In this document: positions 8,321 through 17,559 of the stretch, one piece after another
How the letters are laid out: every line of letters starts with the position of its first letter
Numbering within the stretch: position 1 is the first letter of the stretch
Assembly: GCA_004151065.3 (NCBI GenBank)
Contig: NWUY0300089695.1
Coordinates: forward strand, 1-17,559
From: Larix sibirica
Taxonomy: Eukaryota; Streptophyta; Pinopsida; Pinales; Pinaceae
Reading direction: 5' to 3'
DNA: 17,559 bases
Program-made: the position numbers and the translations under genes
The notes under the pieces: model-generated
Database searches by the model: none
What the model was told of the DNA's origin: nothing
What the model saw: the letters and a program-made list of their open reading frames with translations, nothing else

Positions 8321-8440
8321 CTTATTTTAAAATGTCATTTAACGCTGACTTTAGTGTTGGGCAGCTATGTCAAATTGAAAAAAAAAGCTAAAATTTTACA
8401 CTAATGGCATGTTTTGTTGTAGAGGAACATTATTTTTGGA

Positions 8441-8490
8441 TGATAAGACATTGCCAAAACCCAAGGGATGCTCTTGCATCAAAGTCTAAT
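8441..8490. repeat. Dispersed repeat, copy 1
   Basis: The core ATTGCCAAAACC, followed a few bases later by GGGATGCTC, occurs here and again near 14164-14187 in the same orientation. Similarity covers about 45 bp. The two copies bracket the minus-strand gypsy element. Neither looks like an LTR terminus. Confidence 0.5.
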
Positions 8491-8689
8491 GGTTGAAATT
8501 AAATTTTAACATCCTTGCACATCAAAGAGTGAATATGACTAACCAAGTTAATTAATCAACCAAGTTAACCAAATTCCTCTTTTGAAATTCATATCACATT
8601 TTCAAACCTTCTATATTTCCATTTAATTAAATTTTCTTTATATTACCTACATTTTGTCTTCTTACAAATCACCTTTTCCAAACTTCTTC

Positions 8690-10140
8690 TTCCATTGCCT
8701 ATTGACAAGAATATGCCATGTCCAATCTAGTTGCTCATTTTTATCTTCCCCCTATCCTTATATATCTTCATGGTATTCATATAAATTTGCAACATTTCAA
8801 GTAGGTGAGATATCTAATGCAACATGAGACTCTAGCTTGTAAGAATGATTAGAAATGTTCTTAATAACATTAATACATCCAATTTTCTTATCTTTTAATT
8901 TATTGTAAGTCTCTCATGAAATCTATCTTTCCTCAAATGCACTATTACTAAATCTCCTTCAAAAAATATCTTACTCTCCTTTTCACGTCTACTTTTTCTT
9001 TGTATTTCCCATTACTCCGCTTATTCGTGCACAGCTCTCATGTACTCAATAAATAATTATGCATTTGCACTCTTCCTTCAAAAAAATATCTTGCTCTCCT
9101 TTTCACATCACTGTCACTAAATCTCATTCAAAAAATATCTTACTCTCCTTTTCACATCTACTTTTTCTTTATATTTCTCATTGCTTCGCTTATCTGTGCA
9201 CATCTCTCATGTACTCAATAAATAGTTATGCATTTGCACTCTTCCTTCAAAAAAATATCTTACTTTCCTTTTCACATATACTTTTTCTTTATATTTCTCA
9301 TTACTCCGCTTATCCATGCACATCTCTCATGTACTCAATAAATAATTATGCATTTGCACTCTTCACATGTTTTATTGTTGGCAAACTTACTAAATCAATC
9401 ACTCCTTAAGGTGAAATGCAATACATAGTCTGTAAAGGTGTCTTCCGTAGAGATCTATTAGCATAATTTTATAAGTAAATTTAGCTCACGCTAAAATCAA
9501 ATGTCATTGCTTCATTTTATCTCATACCAAACATCTTATCAAATTAGTAAGATTCCTATTAACAATCTCTATTTATCCATCTATTTGAGAGTGATGTGTA
9601 GAATGTGACTACAATCTTGACCCCTACTTTTCCACAATATTTTAAAAAAATGACCCAAAAACTTACTCTCTTAGTCATATGCATTACTCTTAAGAAAACC
9701 ATCTAATCTAGCAACCTCCATGAAAAACAACATAACATTATTTGTAGCAACACTTGTCTTCTTACCTGGTATGAAATGAGACATTTTTTAAAATCCATCC
9801 ACTATCTCAAAAATGGAATCATTACCTCTTTGAGATCCAGTGAACCCAAAAACAAAATCACACTAAGATCTTCCCAGGGGCTCTTTGATACATGTGAAGG
9901 CATATACAAACCTTTATTTTAACTTCTTACTCTAGCTTTGAAAAATTGTACAACACTCCACAAAGTTCTCCATATCCCTGCCAATGCTTGGCCAAAAGTA
10001 TATTTCCTAAACCAATGCTTTGGACTTGTCCACTCCAAAATGACTTCCCAAACCTTCACTTTGTAATTCGTTGGATGATATATTCTCTCATGGAACCCTT
10101 TGGCCTATCCACACTCCAAGATTTCTTACAAGCTTTATAA
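8690..10140 (-). pseudogene. Gypsy 2 integrase with C-terminal region
   Basis: Fragments in three frames spell a plant gypsy integrase. The N-terminal zinc domain reads GLGSHFGVDKSKAL (about 10060-10020), then FWPS and FVECCTIFQ, where the last Cys of the HHCC set appears as Phe. The core starts at PWEDLSV (about 9870), passes FLGH and reaches HHSQIDG-stop-IEIVNR (about 9600-9560), whose Glu is the third catalytic acid of DDE. After DLVSLPTIKH, the C-terminal region reads NEKYKEK, HLRKDRF (about 8941-8920) and LDWTWHILVNRQ (about 8730-8695). Integrase inserts the cDNA. The stretch between DLVSLP and HLRKDRF is expanded by tandem duplication. Confidence 0.82.
8952..9366 (-). repeat. Tandem duplications within the integrase C-terminal coding region
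   Basis: The motif TTCAAAAAATATCTTNCTCTCC (plus strand) starts at 8958, 9077, 9127 and 9246, giving spacings of 119, 50 and 119 bases, so the full unit is 169 bp. A second conserved block, CTCATGTACTCAATAAATA, follows in each long copy. On the minus strand each copy encodes degraded versions of the same segment (…EYMRDVH…EKYKEK…), that is, integrase C-terminal sequence. Neither 119, 169 nor 50 is a multiple of three, so the duplication breaks the frame. It probably arose after the element died. Confidence 0.85.
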
Positions 10141-10289
10141 CCATCTATAAATACAACATCATCCTCATACAACACCATAGCATAGTCTCAACCAACATTG
10201 TATTCTATGATAAATTCCTTATACTTAATACATGTGCTACCTTGTTAAATTTACTTAACATATGCTTCAAAACAAATGAATAACTTTGG

Positions 10290-10650
10290 AGGAATTCCAC
10301 CCATTTCATGTGCTTTGATTCAACTTATGCTCACTATTAATATACTAAAGTGACTGGTGATCGATATATAACAGAATCTCCTTAGGAAAAAGATAGTGTA
10401 TCCACTTCTTCAAGGATTGAATTATTGCATAGAAATCCTGATCATAAAACTAAGTACTTTTTTTTTCTTCATTTAACCTCTCACTAAACAGACCAATTGG
10501 CTTACCTTCCCGACTTATAACTATTTCAATTTTTGATCCACTAACATCACAATCCAATTGAAAAACTTTATTAAAGTCTAATAAATACAATACTAGTTGC
10601 GCTATAACCTTCTTGTTCACAAGCTCAAAAATCTTCTTTACTATTGCATT
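10290..10650 (-). pseudogene. Gypsy 2 RNase H
   Basis: The minus strand reads YDQDFYAIIQSLKKWIHYLF, then YIDHQSL, KWVEFLQSYSFVLKH and NKVAHVLS. These match the gypsy RNase H boxes around the conserved YD.EFYAI, D-H and V-A-D-A-L-S motifs. The last reads VAHVLS, so the catalytic Asp expected there is His. Frame breaks and stops interrupt the first half. The domain normally degrades the RNA template during cDNA synthesis. Confidence 0.8.
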
Positions 10651-10699
10651 CCACTAAAAACCTCCCTTCTTCGTGCATTCAATTAAAATGGTGAACATA

Positions 10700-11470
10700 T
10701 ACCACTGGAATTTATGTTAAACTTCTTATAAAATAGACTAGTCAAACCACATCAAAAACACTTTTAGGAGTAGGCCACTCAACTAGTATTTCTCTTACCT
10801 TCTTTGAGTCCATCTTCAAACCTTGTTGGGAAGCCAAAAACCCCAAGTATATTAACTCTTCTTGCCTGAATGTACACTTCTTCAAGTTAATCAACAAATT
10901 ATCCTTCAACAAATCCAATACTTATTGCAAATTCATTAGGTGTTCATCCTTTATCTTGCTAAAAATCAAAATGTCATCAAGGAAAACAACAACAATTCTA
11001 GCTAGGAAGGGTTTGTGTACTCCAATATACAAGGGATTGTTTGTCTTGAACATTTTCTTCCACTCATCCTTCCTTAATCCTTATTTGGCGATAACCACTA
11101 TTCAAATCAACTTTGCAAAGTATTGCTTGCCACTCATGCAACCCATCAAGTCATTTATACTTGGTAATGGGAATTTGTACCTGATCATTATCTTATTTGT
11201 TGCTCATGGATCTTTGCACATTCCTTATTTTTAAAATTTATTTGGTGCAAGTAGAATTGGTACCATGCAAGGGATCAAACTTTTCCTCATCAAATGTCTA
11301 TCAAATAACTCTTGTATTTGTCTATTCGCTTCCTCACCTTTTATTGGTGTCATCCTATGAGGAGCTTTGTGAGGAAAACTTGATTATGGTATCAAGTCAA
11401 TCTTAGTGAGGTACTTCCCATTGGGGGTACTCCCATGGGCATATCATTAGAAATGATCTCCTTATAACTT
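10700..11470 (-). pseudogene. Gypsy 2 reverse transcriptase
   Basis: Minus-strand fragments are APHRMTPIKGEEANRQIQEL, LMRKSLIPCMVPILLAPNKF, KVDLNSGYRQIRIKEG, then the catalytic FLDD within VVVFLDDILIFSK (FLDD at about 10984-10973), KKCTFRQEELIYLGFLAS and MDSKKVREILVEWPTP. These are RT boxes in correct order. The conserved PFGLTNAP motif expected between GYRQI and FLDD is absent and the gap is short, so a small internal deletion is likely. Several stops (for example after APNKF) are visible. The active-site Asp pair survives. Confidence 0.85.
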
Positions 11471-11580
11471 TTACAACAAATTTTAAACTTTAATAGGCAC
11501 ATTCTTCTCTTCTTCCTCTTCTTGAACATTTTTTAGCAAAAGTGCAAGGCAACGTTTTGAACCTTCACAATTTTCAAGAA

Positions 11581-12060
11581 TTATTTGTCCGAACAAATCA
11601 TGATCTCGTTGTTGCTACTATCTCCGACATTATTGTCCTTCGTTAACTGTAAGATGGATATTATTCTGTCTTTCACAAATTGGTAAGTATTTTTCATCAT
11701 ATCATGAAAATCTCTCCTCTCATACAACCAAAGTCTACATAGAAGTGCATGACAATAATTCATGGCAACAACATTATATAACACATGGTCCTTATAATCT
11801 CCTAATTTAATACTTAACTAACATTGTTCAAAAACAATAACCCGATGGCTTTTTACAACCATGAAACCCTACATGTACTAAGATCAGGTGCACATTTAAA
11901 TATCTATCACTTTTGTGGATGCTAAAGTTTCAATGCTTCTATCATTTATAATTAACTTTCAACACTTACTATGTATTTTACATTTGGTCTTGAAAAAGTT
12001 ATTTCTTTGTGTAGGTTCTTCATCAATTTTCTTCTCTAGTTTGAGTAGTGCTCTTTTGAA
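11581..12060 (-). pseudogene. Gypsy 2 aspartic protease and linker to RT
   Basis: The minus strand encodes KCKIHSKC, then LIINDRSIETLAST where the family has I-I-D-S/G-G-S-T-x-N-L-A-S, so the catalytic Asp position reads Asn and the triad is lost. Further on are FMVVKSHRVIVFEQC, the linker YKDHVLYNVVAMNYCHALL with CRLWLYER, and NTYQFVKDRI, a well-known signature of plant gypsy elements just upstream of RT. The stretch 11784-11581 is open for 67 codons. In a live element this enzyme would process Gag-Pol. Confidence 0.75.
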
Positions 12061-12479
12061 CATCTCTCTAATATGTTATCTACAACCACTAAGGATTATT
12101 TTGCTTGGGTTACATGTGTTCTTGCTTCATTCACCTTTATTTATTTTGGTTTATTAACAAGCTTATTATCTATGTCCTTGTGTGCCACATTTCCAATATG
12201 TGCCATAAAATATTCCTCCTCTGCCTCTGCCATAACCTTTGACTTGACCCAAGTTATTGCCTCCTTTTGAATTCTAATTTTTTGTACTTGCCTCAACATC
12301 GACCCTTGGATTGATTTGGTCTCTTGCACTTGTTCTTTGTTAGACAACCCTTGTTCCTATTCCTCTAGAGCCTTGTTGTCTTCTATTTAAGTTATCTTCA
12401 ACCTTAAGGGAAATCTAGTATGTGTCTTCAATAGATAGAAAAAAATAGTGAGTAACATTTCAACTTAAATATGAATTTA

Positions 12480-13185
12480 AGACCATCGAAATACCTTGTA
12501 ACCCTTCAAAATTATGGTTCCTTTATGCTCAATCTAATTGACAACTTGAAGAATTATTCTATATACTCTCTAATTATTGTCTCTTTTCCTCAAATGTCGT
12601 GTTTGTATGCACGATGTTTGTCAATAATCCTATGGTAAGAATTTATCTTTTAGTTTCCTTATCATCTTCTTCCATGTCCTTATCTTCTCCTTTTGTTTTT
12701 CTATGCTATCTTTTTTTTTCTTCGGAAAATCCCACCACAGGGCAATGCGACGTTTCAATTTGGTAGCAATAGATTGAAACCCTTTATGGATCCTCAAAGT
12801 TTTCAAAATCAAAATACATTTCTACTTCTCTTATCTAATCAATTAGGATTTTTTCATGTAAACTACCATCGCAATTTAAAATTTCTATTCTTGCATTACC
12901 TCTATCTTTTAAGAATTTGAGGAGTTGTACCTTGTATCTGCCTCTTAATCATTTTATTCTCTTGTTTCCTCTTTTGGTTTTGGTTCTAACTCTTCTTCAC
13001 CATTTCAAAAATGTTTGTCTTCTATGTATTCCAGTCTCTCTCTCAATTCTTGTTGACTTCTCTCTTGTGTGGCATGTTGTCTGCAATACAATGCTAACCC
13101 TCAATTTACCCTCAATTTGATTACCCTTCACAGTGCTATTTAATGATAGAACTGTCTCCTCAAAAGTATATCTCCTATCTAACAA
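12480..13185 (-). pseudogene. Gypsy 2 Gag (Retrotrans_gag-like), with degenerate region downstream
   Basis: The clearest part (12812-12630) reads ALWWDFPKKKKD, then IRTWKKMIRKLKDKFLP, the hallmark of the plant retrotransposon Gag core, followed by TNIVHTNTTFEE. Upstream, YFDFENFEDP and YQIE are also Gag-like. The N-terminal part (13185-12997) includes a charged open stretch with no clear motif. Downstream, 12347-12141 is an open frame where YFMAHIGNVAHKDIDNK aligns by spacing with a CCHC knuckle but has lost its Cys residues; this reading is tentative. Gag packages the element RNA. Confidence 0.7.
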
Positions 13186-13249
13186 TCTTTGTCACTAGAT
13201 TTTACATTATTCAAAGTAGCCTCAACAGATAACACAATACAAAACACAT

Positions 13250-13264
13250 CCTTCTTCCATACCA
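13250..13264 (-). other. Possible primer-binding site of gypsy 2
   Basis: The minus strand reads TGGTATGGAAGAAGG two bases after the inferred LTR end GCATCA. The first six bases match the usual plant initiator-Met tRNA site TGGTATCAGAGC; the rest does not. The position between LTR and gag is right, the match is weak. Confidence 0.35.
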
Positions 13265-13266
13265 CT

Positions 13267-13740
13267 TGATGCAAGGACAATGTTGAGAATTACACAACAA
13301 TAATACAATAGAATACACAACAAATTAATGAAATTTGGTGCACATTAGAGTTCACAACAACTAATTTTTTAGATTTTATTATTATTAATAATCAATGGTT
13401 ATTGCCCTTGAGCCTTGCTACATTCACAAAGCCAACCCTAAGGTATTTTGGGTTATACACACTAACCAATAGCTAAAAGATGCAAAACCATAAAGAGACA
13501 GAAGCACCAATTAGATGGAACTTTCAAATATTTAAACTATGAGGTTATAACTATCCAATTCCCGAGTCATAATTTGATTTCTTTGGTTAACCAAAACATT
13601 TAATTAATTAATCCCACTTATACATAGTTACTAATAACTTCCCAAAGTCCCACATGTAACCCAAGATTTGAGGTTTGAATATTCAAAGTCAAACTGAAAA
13701 AACTAAAAAAATGAACACGTGGAAGGAAATCTAAGTTTTT
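13267..13740 (-). repeat. Probable 5' LTR of gypsy 2
   Basis: On the minus strand this ends in …CAACATTGTCCTTGCATCA, a common form of plant LTR 3' end, directly before the possible primer-binding site. A TATA-like box (TTTAAATATTTGAAAG, plus 13521-13536) lies about 250 bp before the end, where a U3/R promoter would be. The 5' boundary is uncertain; a TGTGGGAC start at about 13658 is one candidate. A second LTR copy was not found, so this rests on context only. Confidence 0.45.
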
Positions 13741-13821
13741 TTGTCACGCTCTGTGCAAGGCTTAGGCACACCCCTTAAAATCCATATTTTCTAATGAAAT
13801 TTGGTGGGTAGGTGAAGGAAG

Positions 13822-14090
13822 ATGTCCTCTGCGACATATCCAATGTCCAGAGTCTAGCTCCAATACTAAACCCTATTACTATTGAAAACATGAAAATCCA
13901 CCATACTTAGTTTAGGATTGGGCATGGTACTTAGACTCAGTTTTTTTTTTTTTTTTTTTTTAATTTTTTTATTTTATGAAACTGGGTGTCCTCAACAGCA
14001 TATCCAAATTCCAAAGTCATACTCAATGATATTAGGGTGCGTTGATTAGAATACTGGACCTTTGTCATTGTTGAAAAATCAGGGAATGGA
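13822..14090. repeat. Diverged direct duplication flanking a 21-base T tract
   Basis: The segment 13822-13890 (GATGTCCTCTGCGACATATC…) is repeated in diverged form at 13985-14078 (GGTGTCCTCAACAGCATATC…), sharing also ATACT…CC…ATT…TTGAAAA. Between them a pure run of 21 T (13941-13961) precedes AATTTTTTTATTTTATG. The T tract could be an old poly(A) of a minus-strand insertion, or a slippage-prone tract. No coding content is seen here. Confidence 0.6.
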
Positions 14091-14147
14091 GAATTTGAAT
14101 AAGAAAAAATTCATTAAAACAAAAACTGCAAATAAAAAAAAAATTGT

Positions 14148-14200
14148 TTTCGGCTGATACAAGATTGCCAAAACCTTGGGATGCTCCTACACTATTATCT
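14148..14200. repeat. Dispersed repeat, copy 2
   Basis: GATACAAGATTGCCAAAACC, then GGGATGCTCCTACA, matches the copy near 8441-8490 over about 45 bp in the same orientation, at roughly 75-80% by eye. Sequence diverges on both sides. Confidence 0.5.
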
Positions 14201-14219
14201 ATTTTGATTTGAAGACTTT

Positions 14220-14829
14220 GATTCATGCCTCACTTTTCCATTCTTAACAAATTCACTACTAGAAAGGGAATTGATTTTGGAGTCATGACCATATCGATAC
14301 CTTTGTCACACCTCTCTAAAAATAGAATAGTAACCTTTGTGGACACAATTAAGGGTAGATTTCTTTGACATGTTGAGCTTCTTTTTTCCATGTAACTATC
14401 TCGAGGCAAACCCTCAATCACTTCTCCTCATTTCGAGGATGACATCCAAGTAAACCCTAGATTCTTTAGGATATAAGGCCAAGTCATAGCAATATAGTCA
14501 TTATAAGCTCAACATATCACTTACAAGAATAAAACTTAAGTAGAAAAAATAACACTCCATCCCATAACTACTCCATCTAGACTCCAATAACATATACCAT
14601 TTTAAACTTATGATAACCCTACATTTTATGAAAACTTTTCCATAAATAAAGTTAAATACACCTTGCCAGGGGTTTCATATGTCAAATTTAACAACCCTCA
14701 CATCAACATTCCAAATGGAATTATAACATTGCGCTACGTCATAGTCATGAAGCGAAGCTACCTCACATCATCAATCGCAGGAATGGCCCCTACCCCAAGC
14801 GGGAAACTCTCACCTTAATCACCTTAACG
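14220..14829. other. Unassigned intergenic sequence
   Basis: AT-rich sequence with stops in all frames. One minus-strand open stretch (14421-14230, 63 codons) has no family resemblance that I can name. GC content rises after about 14740, towards the candidate promoter region. Confidence 0.5.
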
Positions 14830-15190
14830 CTCTTTATATCAAAATGTTATCGGCAGGGGACGTCAAACCAACCATTCAAGATAACTTTAAGCTTCGAGAC
14901 ATTGAAAAAATATCTTGAAGGATGGCAGAATATTATAGGCGCAATGTTAGGTCGCAGCCTATGGGATTTGTTATTTGCATTTTCCAGACAAATTTGTAAA
15001 CGTGTGCACTCGATTGACTTGTTGGACGCGCGGCAGTGCAATGAGCTACCACCTTGTAATTTCATTTCTTCGACCACTATCTTGTCTAGTGGCCTGCCAT
15101 GACGTACATATTTACAGTGTTATCGTTATCATTGAGCTTCTCGTGTCATTCAACTTATTCGGTCTCAGACTTTGGCAGAAGAGGTAAGGC
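14830..15190 (+). other. Candidate promoter and first exon of an unknown gene (tentative)
   Basis: Base composition changes here to more mixed, CpG-containing sequence. Upstream are CTACGTCA (about 14733) and, at 14859-14864, GACGTC, both ACGT-core sites of the kind plant bZIP factors bind. A TATA-like TTTATATCA lies at 14833-14841. A good splice-donor-like AGAG|GTAAGG sits near 15184-15190, and an acceptor-like TCTTATGCAG ends at 15407. Short open frames of 66-76 codons on both strands show no known domain. It may be a 5' UTR exon with an intron, but nothing downstream confirms a coding gene. Confidence 0.22.
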
Positions 15191-15384
15191 AAGCTGCACT
15201 TGTTACTTGTTAGTACTTCGTTAGATTAACTTCAAAACTGTAGACTTCTTCATTGTGTCTGATGTTACGAAGAAAGTGTTTGATATTTGATTATACACTT
15301 CGAACTTTTTAAAACATGATCAAACCAACTGCTGGTAGTCTAGGTTTTTGTGCCGTCGATGTGTGATGTCCATTATTCCTACCT

Positions 15385-16003
15385 GTAACTCGAAATCTCT
15401 TATGCAGATGAATATGGATCCTTAACGAAGAGATCAAACTGGGTTTTCATCAGGTACCCACTATTGTTAGCTTTGTCATCATTATTATTGGAAACCCTTT
15501 TACATGGACATGGATGCTTAACCGATTGCCCGAACTGGTGTCTTTGGCAAGGTACCTACGATTATTAGTTTTGTCTTCATTGCGTCAGCAACTTGAAACC
15601 TCTTAAACATGGATATAGATCATTAACCAAAATACCATGGGGTTTTCAGCCAGGTACCATATACAGTTACTACAAATCTCTTAAAGCCTCACAATAAGTG
15701 GTCGACTTGGTTTAGTTGATCATCATTACTACTGGAAGCCTCTTTTACTTGAATATGGATCCTTAACCGATTGACCTAACTAGGGTCGTTGGCTGGGGTA
15801 CCTACTATTATTACTTATGTCTTCATTCCATTAGCTTGCTGACAAGAGGATTGGAACTTGAAACCTCTTAAACATGGATATATGTCCTTAACCAAAAAAA
15901 ATTGAATGGGGTTTTCGTCAAGGTACCATATACAGGTAACAGTACTAGAATTTGACTCTCTTAAAGCCTCGCAATCAGTGTTCGACTTGGATTAGTTGAT
16001 CAG
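15385..16003 (+). repeat. Array of five diverged GGTACC-containing repeats with dimeric higher-order structure
   Basis: Five units share the order GAAACCTCTT…CATGGATATGGATCCTTAACC…GGGTTTTC..CAGGTACC. Their GGTACC sites are at 15453, 15551, 15653, 15797 and 15922. Units 2 and 4 share a tail (ATTATTA…TGTCTTCATT), while units 3 and 5 share a longer tail (CTCTTAAAGCCTC…GACTTGG.TTAGTTGATCA), so pairs 2+3 and 4+5 form a higher-order dimer of about 260 bp. No transposon family is recognised. Every unit has a short ATG…TAA in the GGATCCTTAA block, probably just because the block is conserved. Confidence 0.8.
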
Positions 16004-17532
16004 AGTTCAGCAGATTAAACTGTGGTTTGAAAAGTGTCCCAAGAAACTAGAATTTTTTTTTGATTGGCATGCATGGACTTAGTTGGGAAGGGTTTCCTAG
16101 TATAATCCAGTGGCTGTAAAACACAAGTGCAGTCTTCTAATTCTGTGCAGATATAAGATTATCTCTTATAAATCTGATTTCTATCACAATACATGATGCC
16201 CTTTTTCTTGAGTTGTTGCATGTCAACCTCTGTTAACTTTGGATTTTGTTTATATATATATATATATTCCTTTAATTGATCAACAAAAAACCATTTTGAC
16301 AGGCATTGGTCTTAATTTTTTTTTTGGGTCTAAAAGTGTATAGTACTACCAGTTGCTTTGATTCCAAGTCCAAGTTTATACCATTCAAGTTACACTTGGA
16401 TAAACTGGAACAATTTTTTTTTAAGCATAGGAAAAGTAAGATGGCTGTCCAAGACCTCTTGTACGCATCCAATCGATTGCCTCATCCCCCCTGTCAGTCA
16501 TTTGTGTGGGCCTCAATGCCAACTTTTTGCTTTATAATTTCAACGACTAAGCACATATAGGAATCTAAAACAGATCACATAAACCCGTCAAGAGATATAT
16601 GTAACTCTGGAATGAATTTCCATCAAGAAAATGATATTACAGAGGTGTATCTCCATTGAATAATGATGATCTCATTAAATCAACTTTGGTCTTTTAGAAT
16701 GTCAAAGAGATGAACAATTACATCAAACTGGATCTAAAGTTTACCAATAATTTGAATGTAGTGTTACCATGAAATTTGTAGAATAGGATCATCTTTTAGA
16801 GGAAAAAGAACCAATTTATCCCTTATAACTTTTGTTGGGACCTTCAAAATTTCTGCAATGGTGGGAACTTATTAAGTATTCCTTGTAAATTGTTATCCTC
16901 TTATTCCTTCTTATACAAAGTGGATCTTGGTCAATTGTTAATTTGGTTCTGAACTGCCATGTTGTCAAGTTGAATGATATTCAATATGTCTGAGAAATGA
17001 ATGCATTAGCCGAAAGTAGGATTCCATAGGCATCTATATATATCATTCAATAATGGGATGCCATGAATAAAATCACTATCAGAATAATAATTGTTGTAGA
17101 ATCTGTTTTCTCTTCATTAGCAGCTTTTTTTGTTGAACAAACACCTGAGGGGGTCCTTAGTGTGGATTATTTAAAATTTGCCAATTTTTAAACTCTACCA
17201 GATATCCATCCTATTTCTAGAACCCCCTCATAGTAAATCCCCTAGTAATGAATAATCCCTTAATAGATTATTGATGTAAGCTATGGACCTTATGAGAAAC
17301 TCCACACTTCCCTTTTGGACACGGAGAAAGCACATGTTGATAAAGTTGAGCTAATCGAAAGTGATCAAAGGGAGGCTCCTTAACTATCATGTATGGATGT
17401 ATTGATCCTAGAAATAATCTTTTGTTGAACATCATTATTTCTTCTTCTTCCAGGCCATATTTCACGACATTCATAGATTCCAAACCCAAGGAGAAAAATA
17501 TTATCTTTCAATTGAAGTCCAAACTCTAGGAG
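16004..17532. other. Unassigned AT-rich sequence with a short (TA)n microsatellite
   Basis: No recognised gene, retroelement domain or RNA gene. A (TA)n run lies at 16250-16267. Pyrimidine tracts followed by AG (for example TTCTGTGCAG ending near 16150) could be splice acceptors but have no partner exon. A minus-strand open stretch at 17489-17268 (73 codons, acidic start MGLESMNVVKYGLEEEE) matches nothing that I know. Confidence 0.5.
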
Positions 17533-17559
17533 ATATATATATATATATATATATATATA
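17533..17559. repeat. (AT)n microsatellite at window end
   Basis: An uninterrupted AT dinucleotide run of at least 13 units reaching the last base, so its true length is unknown. Confidence 0.95.

Larger units (their letters stand above)
8690..13740 (-). mobile_element. Second Ty3/gypsy LTR retrotransposon, heavily decayed
   Basis: Read on the minus strand from the high-coordinate end, this shows a probable 5' LTR (about 13740-13267), gag (about 13185-12480), protease (about 12060-11581), RT (about 11470-10700), RNase H (about 10650-10290) and integrase with its C-terminal region (about 10140-8690). The order protease-RT-RNase H-integrase is diagnostic of Ty3/gypsy. The integrase tail looks like that of chromoviruses. 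Almost every domain has stops and frameshifts, more than in the LINE, so it is probably older. A matching 3' LTR was not found below 8690, so that end is truncated or too diverged. Confidence 0.85.

Noticed and set aside
8952-9366. CRISPR-like array
   Set aside because: Units are 119 and 169 bp with a diverged coding origin, and the genome is a plant; spacers and direct repeats of CRISPR type are absent.
9059-9409. 116-codon plus-strand open frame with internal repeats
   Set aside because: The repeats are the tandem duplication of antisense integrase sequence; the minus-strand reading gives recognisable integrase motifs, this one does not.
13760-14220. Second LTR of the minus-strand gypsy element
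   Set aside because: No matching copy exists near the integrase end; the only shared segment is the 45-bp motif.
14975-15187. 70-codon plus-strand frame as a small protein
   Set aside because: It is matched by similar open frames on both strands in the same interval, has no domain, and its end coincides with a possible splice donor.
17268-17489. 73-codon minus-strand frame
   Set aside because: No motif, no context and of a length expected by chance; mentioned only within the unassigned region.

Overview
This is a window of a large, repeat-rich plant nuclear genome, AT-rich and dominated by decayed retrotransposons. The plant origin rests on an L1-clade LINE whose ORF1 has a plant DUF4283-type domain and whose ORF2 ends in a plant-type RNase H, plus two Ty3/gypsy elements with plant-like pol. 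A gymnosperm would fit the heavy, old decay and the style of the LINE, but that is a weak impression. No intact host gene, tRNA, rRNA, CRISPR array or bacterial-type operon was found.

Layout. (1) 1-1225, plus strand: a broken Ty3/gypsy element (end of Gag, protease with a DNGS active site, first third of reverse transcriptase) that stops abruptly inside RT. (2) 1228-8119, minus strand: a nearly full-length but dead L1-type LINE inserted in that RT. From its 5' end (high coordinate) it carries ORF1 (DUF4283-like domain, one zinc knuckle), ORF2 (endonuclease, RT, zf-RVT, RNase H) starting in a TAATG overlap with the ORF1 stop, and then an unusual 1.3-kb tail. The tail holds a third reading frame with a long coiled coil and a Cys/His cluster, a 3' UTR and a 12-base poly(A). 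(3) 8180-8404: a short open stretch containing five 24-bp tandem repeats. (4) About 8690-13740, minus strand: a second, older Ty3/gypsy element with recognisable gag, protease, RT, RNase H and integrase, all full of stops and frameshifts. Its integrase C-terminal region is tandemly duplicated, and a probable 5' LTR lies at its high-coordinate end. (5) 13741-14220: a diverged duplicated segment around a 21-base T tract. (6) 14220-17559: no recognised gene. A TATA-like box, a possible first exon and a splice-donor-like site lie at 14830-15190. A roughly 620-bp array of diverged repeats, each with GGTACC, lies at 15385-16003, and an (AT)n microsatellite runs off the window end.

How the parts relate: the plus-strand gypsy element was the landing site for the LINE. 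The minus-strand gypsy element is more decayed than the LINE and so is probably older. The LINE's damage includes catalytic Asp-to-Asn changes and TAG stops that fit deamination of methylated cytosines, as expected for silenced plant heterochromatin. The most unusual item is the coiled-coil frame downstream of LINE ORF2.
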